From: Impatiens glandulifera
Lineage: Eukaryota; Streptophyta; Magnoliopsida; Ericales; Balsaminaceae
NCBI RefSeq assembly: GCF_907164915.1
Contig: NC_061862.1
Coordinates: 78,519,718-78,583,717, forward strand
DNA: 64,000 nucleotides
Direction of reading: 5' to 3'
Shown here: piece after piece, positions 63,701-64,000 of the stretch
Position numbering within the stretch: the first letter of the stretch is position 1
How the letters are laid out: every line of letters begins with the position of its first letter
Position numbers and translations under genes: made by a program
The notes under the pieces: generated by a model
The model's input: the letters and a program-made list of their open reading frames with translations, nothing else
Database searches by the model: none
What the model was told of the DNA's origin: nothing

Positions 63701-64000
63701 AAAAAGACATGATGCTTTCTTCTTCTTTTTGTGTGTGCTAAAAAGACATGATGCTTTCATTTATTGTTATGTTAGAGGACAACTATCAAGGAAATCAAGA
63801 GCCATCCCTGGTTTTTGAAGAACCTACCAAGAGAGTTAACCGAAGCAACTCAGGCAACGTATTATAGAAGAGAAAACCCAACATTTTCCCTCCAAAGCGT
63901 CGAAGATATCATGAAAATAGTGGATGAAGCCAAAACTCCACCGCCAACCTCACGCTCAATAGGAGCTTTTGGTTGGGGAGGCCGCGATGAAGATGATGAG
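60786..64000 (+). CDS. SnRK2: SnRK2 protein kinase, subclass I (SnRK2.4/2.10-like), 3' end beyond window
   Basis: Nine coding exons are visible: 60786-60905, 60993-61067, 61154-61255, 61381-61434, 61517-61609, 61716-61808, 62554-62658, 62744-62842 and 63776-64000 (edge). They join without stops to 322 residues. Order: [20 protein letters not shown] (Gly loop), VAMKYIERG (ATP-binding Lys), [21 protein letters not shown] (catalytic loop), [22 protein letters not shown] (activation segment), [15 protein letters not shown], then the SnRK2 box ([20 protein letters not shown]) and the start of the acidic tail ([10 protein letters not shown]). SnRK2 kinases are plant Ser/Thr kinases of osmotic-stress signalling. 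The [11 protein letters not shown] start and sequence match subclass I members, which are activated by osmotic stress rather than ABA. All exon phases are 0. The tail and stop lie outside. Confidence 0.97.
63505..63757. repeat. Minisatellite in SnRK2 intron 8
   Basis: Seven starts of AAGACATGATGCTTTC followed by (TTC)n, TTTTGTGTGCTAAA, with units of 42 and 39 bp alternating. It ends about 20 bp before the acceptor of exon 9 (63775). Open frames across it on both strands are repeat artefacts. Confidence 0.92.

Noticed and set aside
63395..63818. Open frames of 121 and 137 codons with [12 protein letters not shown] or RHDAFFFFF repeats
   Set aside because: They translate the minisatellite in SnRK2 intron 8 and conflict with the exon structure.

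Overview
The window is plant nuclear DNA, very probably from a eudicot. Its genes have GT-AG introns, and three plant gene families can be recognised by reading: a COBRA-like GPI-anchored protein, a plant bZIP factor and a subclass I SnRK2 kinase. A small defensin-like gene is also present. The rest is strongly AT-rich, with long (TA)n tracts and dense nested transposable elements. The species cannot be named from the sequence alone.

Layout. 1-2.8 kb: AT-rich DNA, a possible CACTA-type terminus and a Copia scrap. 2.86-16.36 kb: one large DNA transposon, Mutator-like by its ~1.1 kb terminal inverted repeats (TIRs) and an imperfect 9-bp target duplication. It carries a decayed, intron-retaining copy of the 3-isopropylmalate dehydratase large-subunit gene on its left, fragments of at least one other gene (PHD-finger-like) on its right, a DUF4283/LINE-ORF1-like fragment, and a young 2.9-kb Ty3/gypsy deletion derivative inserted inside it. 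17.86-18.25 kb: a two-exon defensin-like gene on the minus strand. 18.3-28 kb: AT-rich DNA with (TA)n tracts, two copies of a MITE family, a diverged long-period duplication and two LINE 3' fragments, one with a perfect 17-bp target duplication. 28-44.1 kb: a Copia remnant, then a Tnt1/Tork-like Copia element split by a complete 9.08-kb Sirevirus-like Copia element (TSD AGTAT). 44.5-46.3 kb: a tandem array of ~320-bp units containing tRNA-like A and B boxes.

47.4-52.9 kb is the genic island. The COBRA-like gene (5 exons, plus strand) and the bZIP gene (4 coding exons, minus strand) lie tail to tail, with a 149-bp MITE between them. 53.4-58.3 kb is a plus-strand Copia remnant interrupted by a 3.7-kb non-autonomous LTR element (TSD CGAAG). 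A third MITE copy and ~1.9 kb of very AT-rich sequence follow. The SnRK2 gene starts at 60786 and runs off the right edge in its ninth coding exon.

The genes are independent and form no operon or pathway cluster. The most unusual signals are: (i) the gene-capturing long-TIR transposon; (ii) arrays of a 19-nt hairpin in the Sirevirus-like LTRs, whose copy number (13 versus 8) explains almost exactly the LTR length difference; (iii) the tandem tRNA-like/SINE-like array; and (iv) the recently inserted gypsy deletion derivative with a single LTR mismatch. All calls come from reading the sequence; no database search was run.
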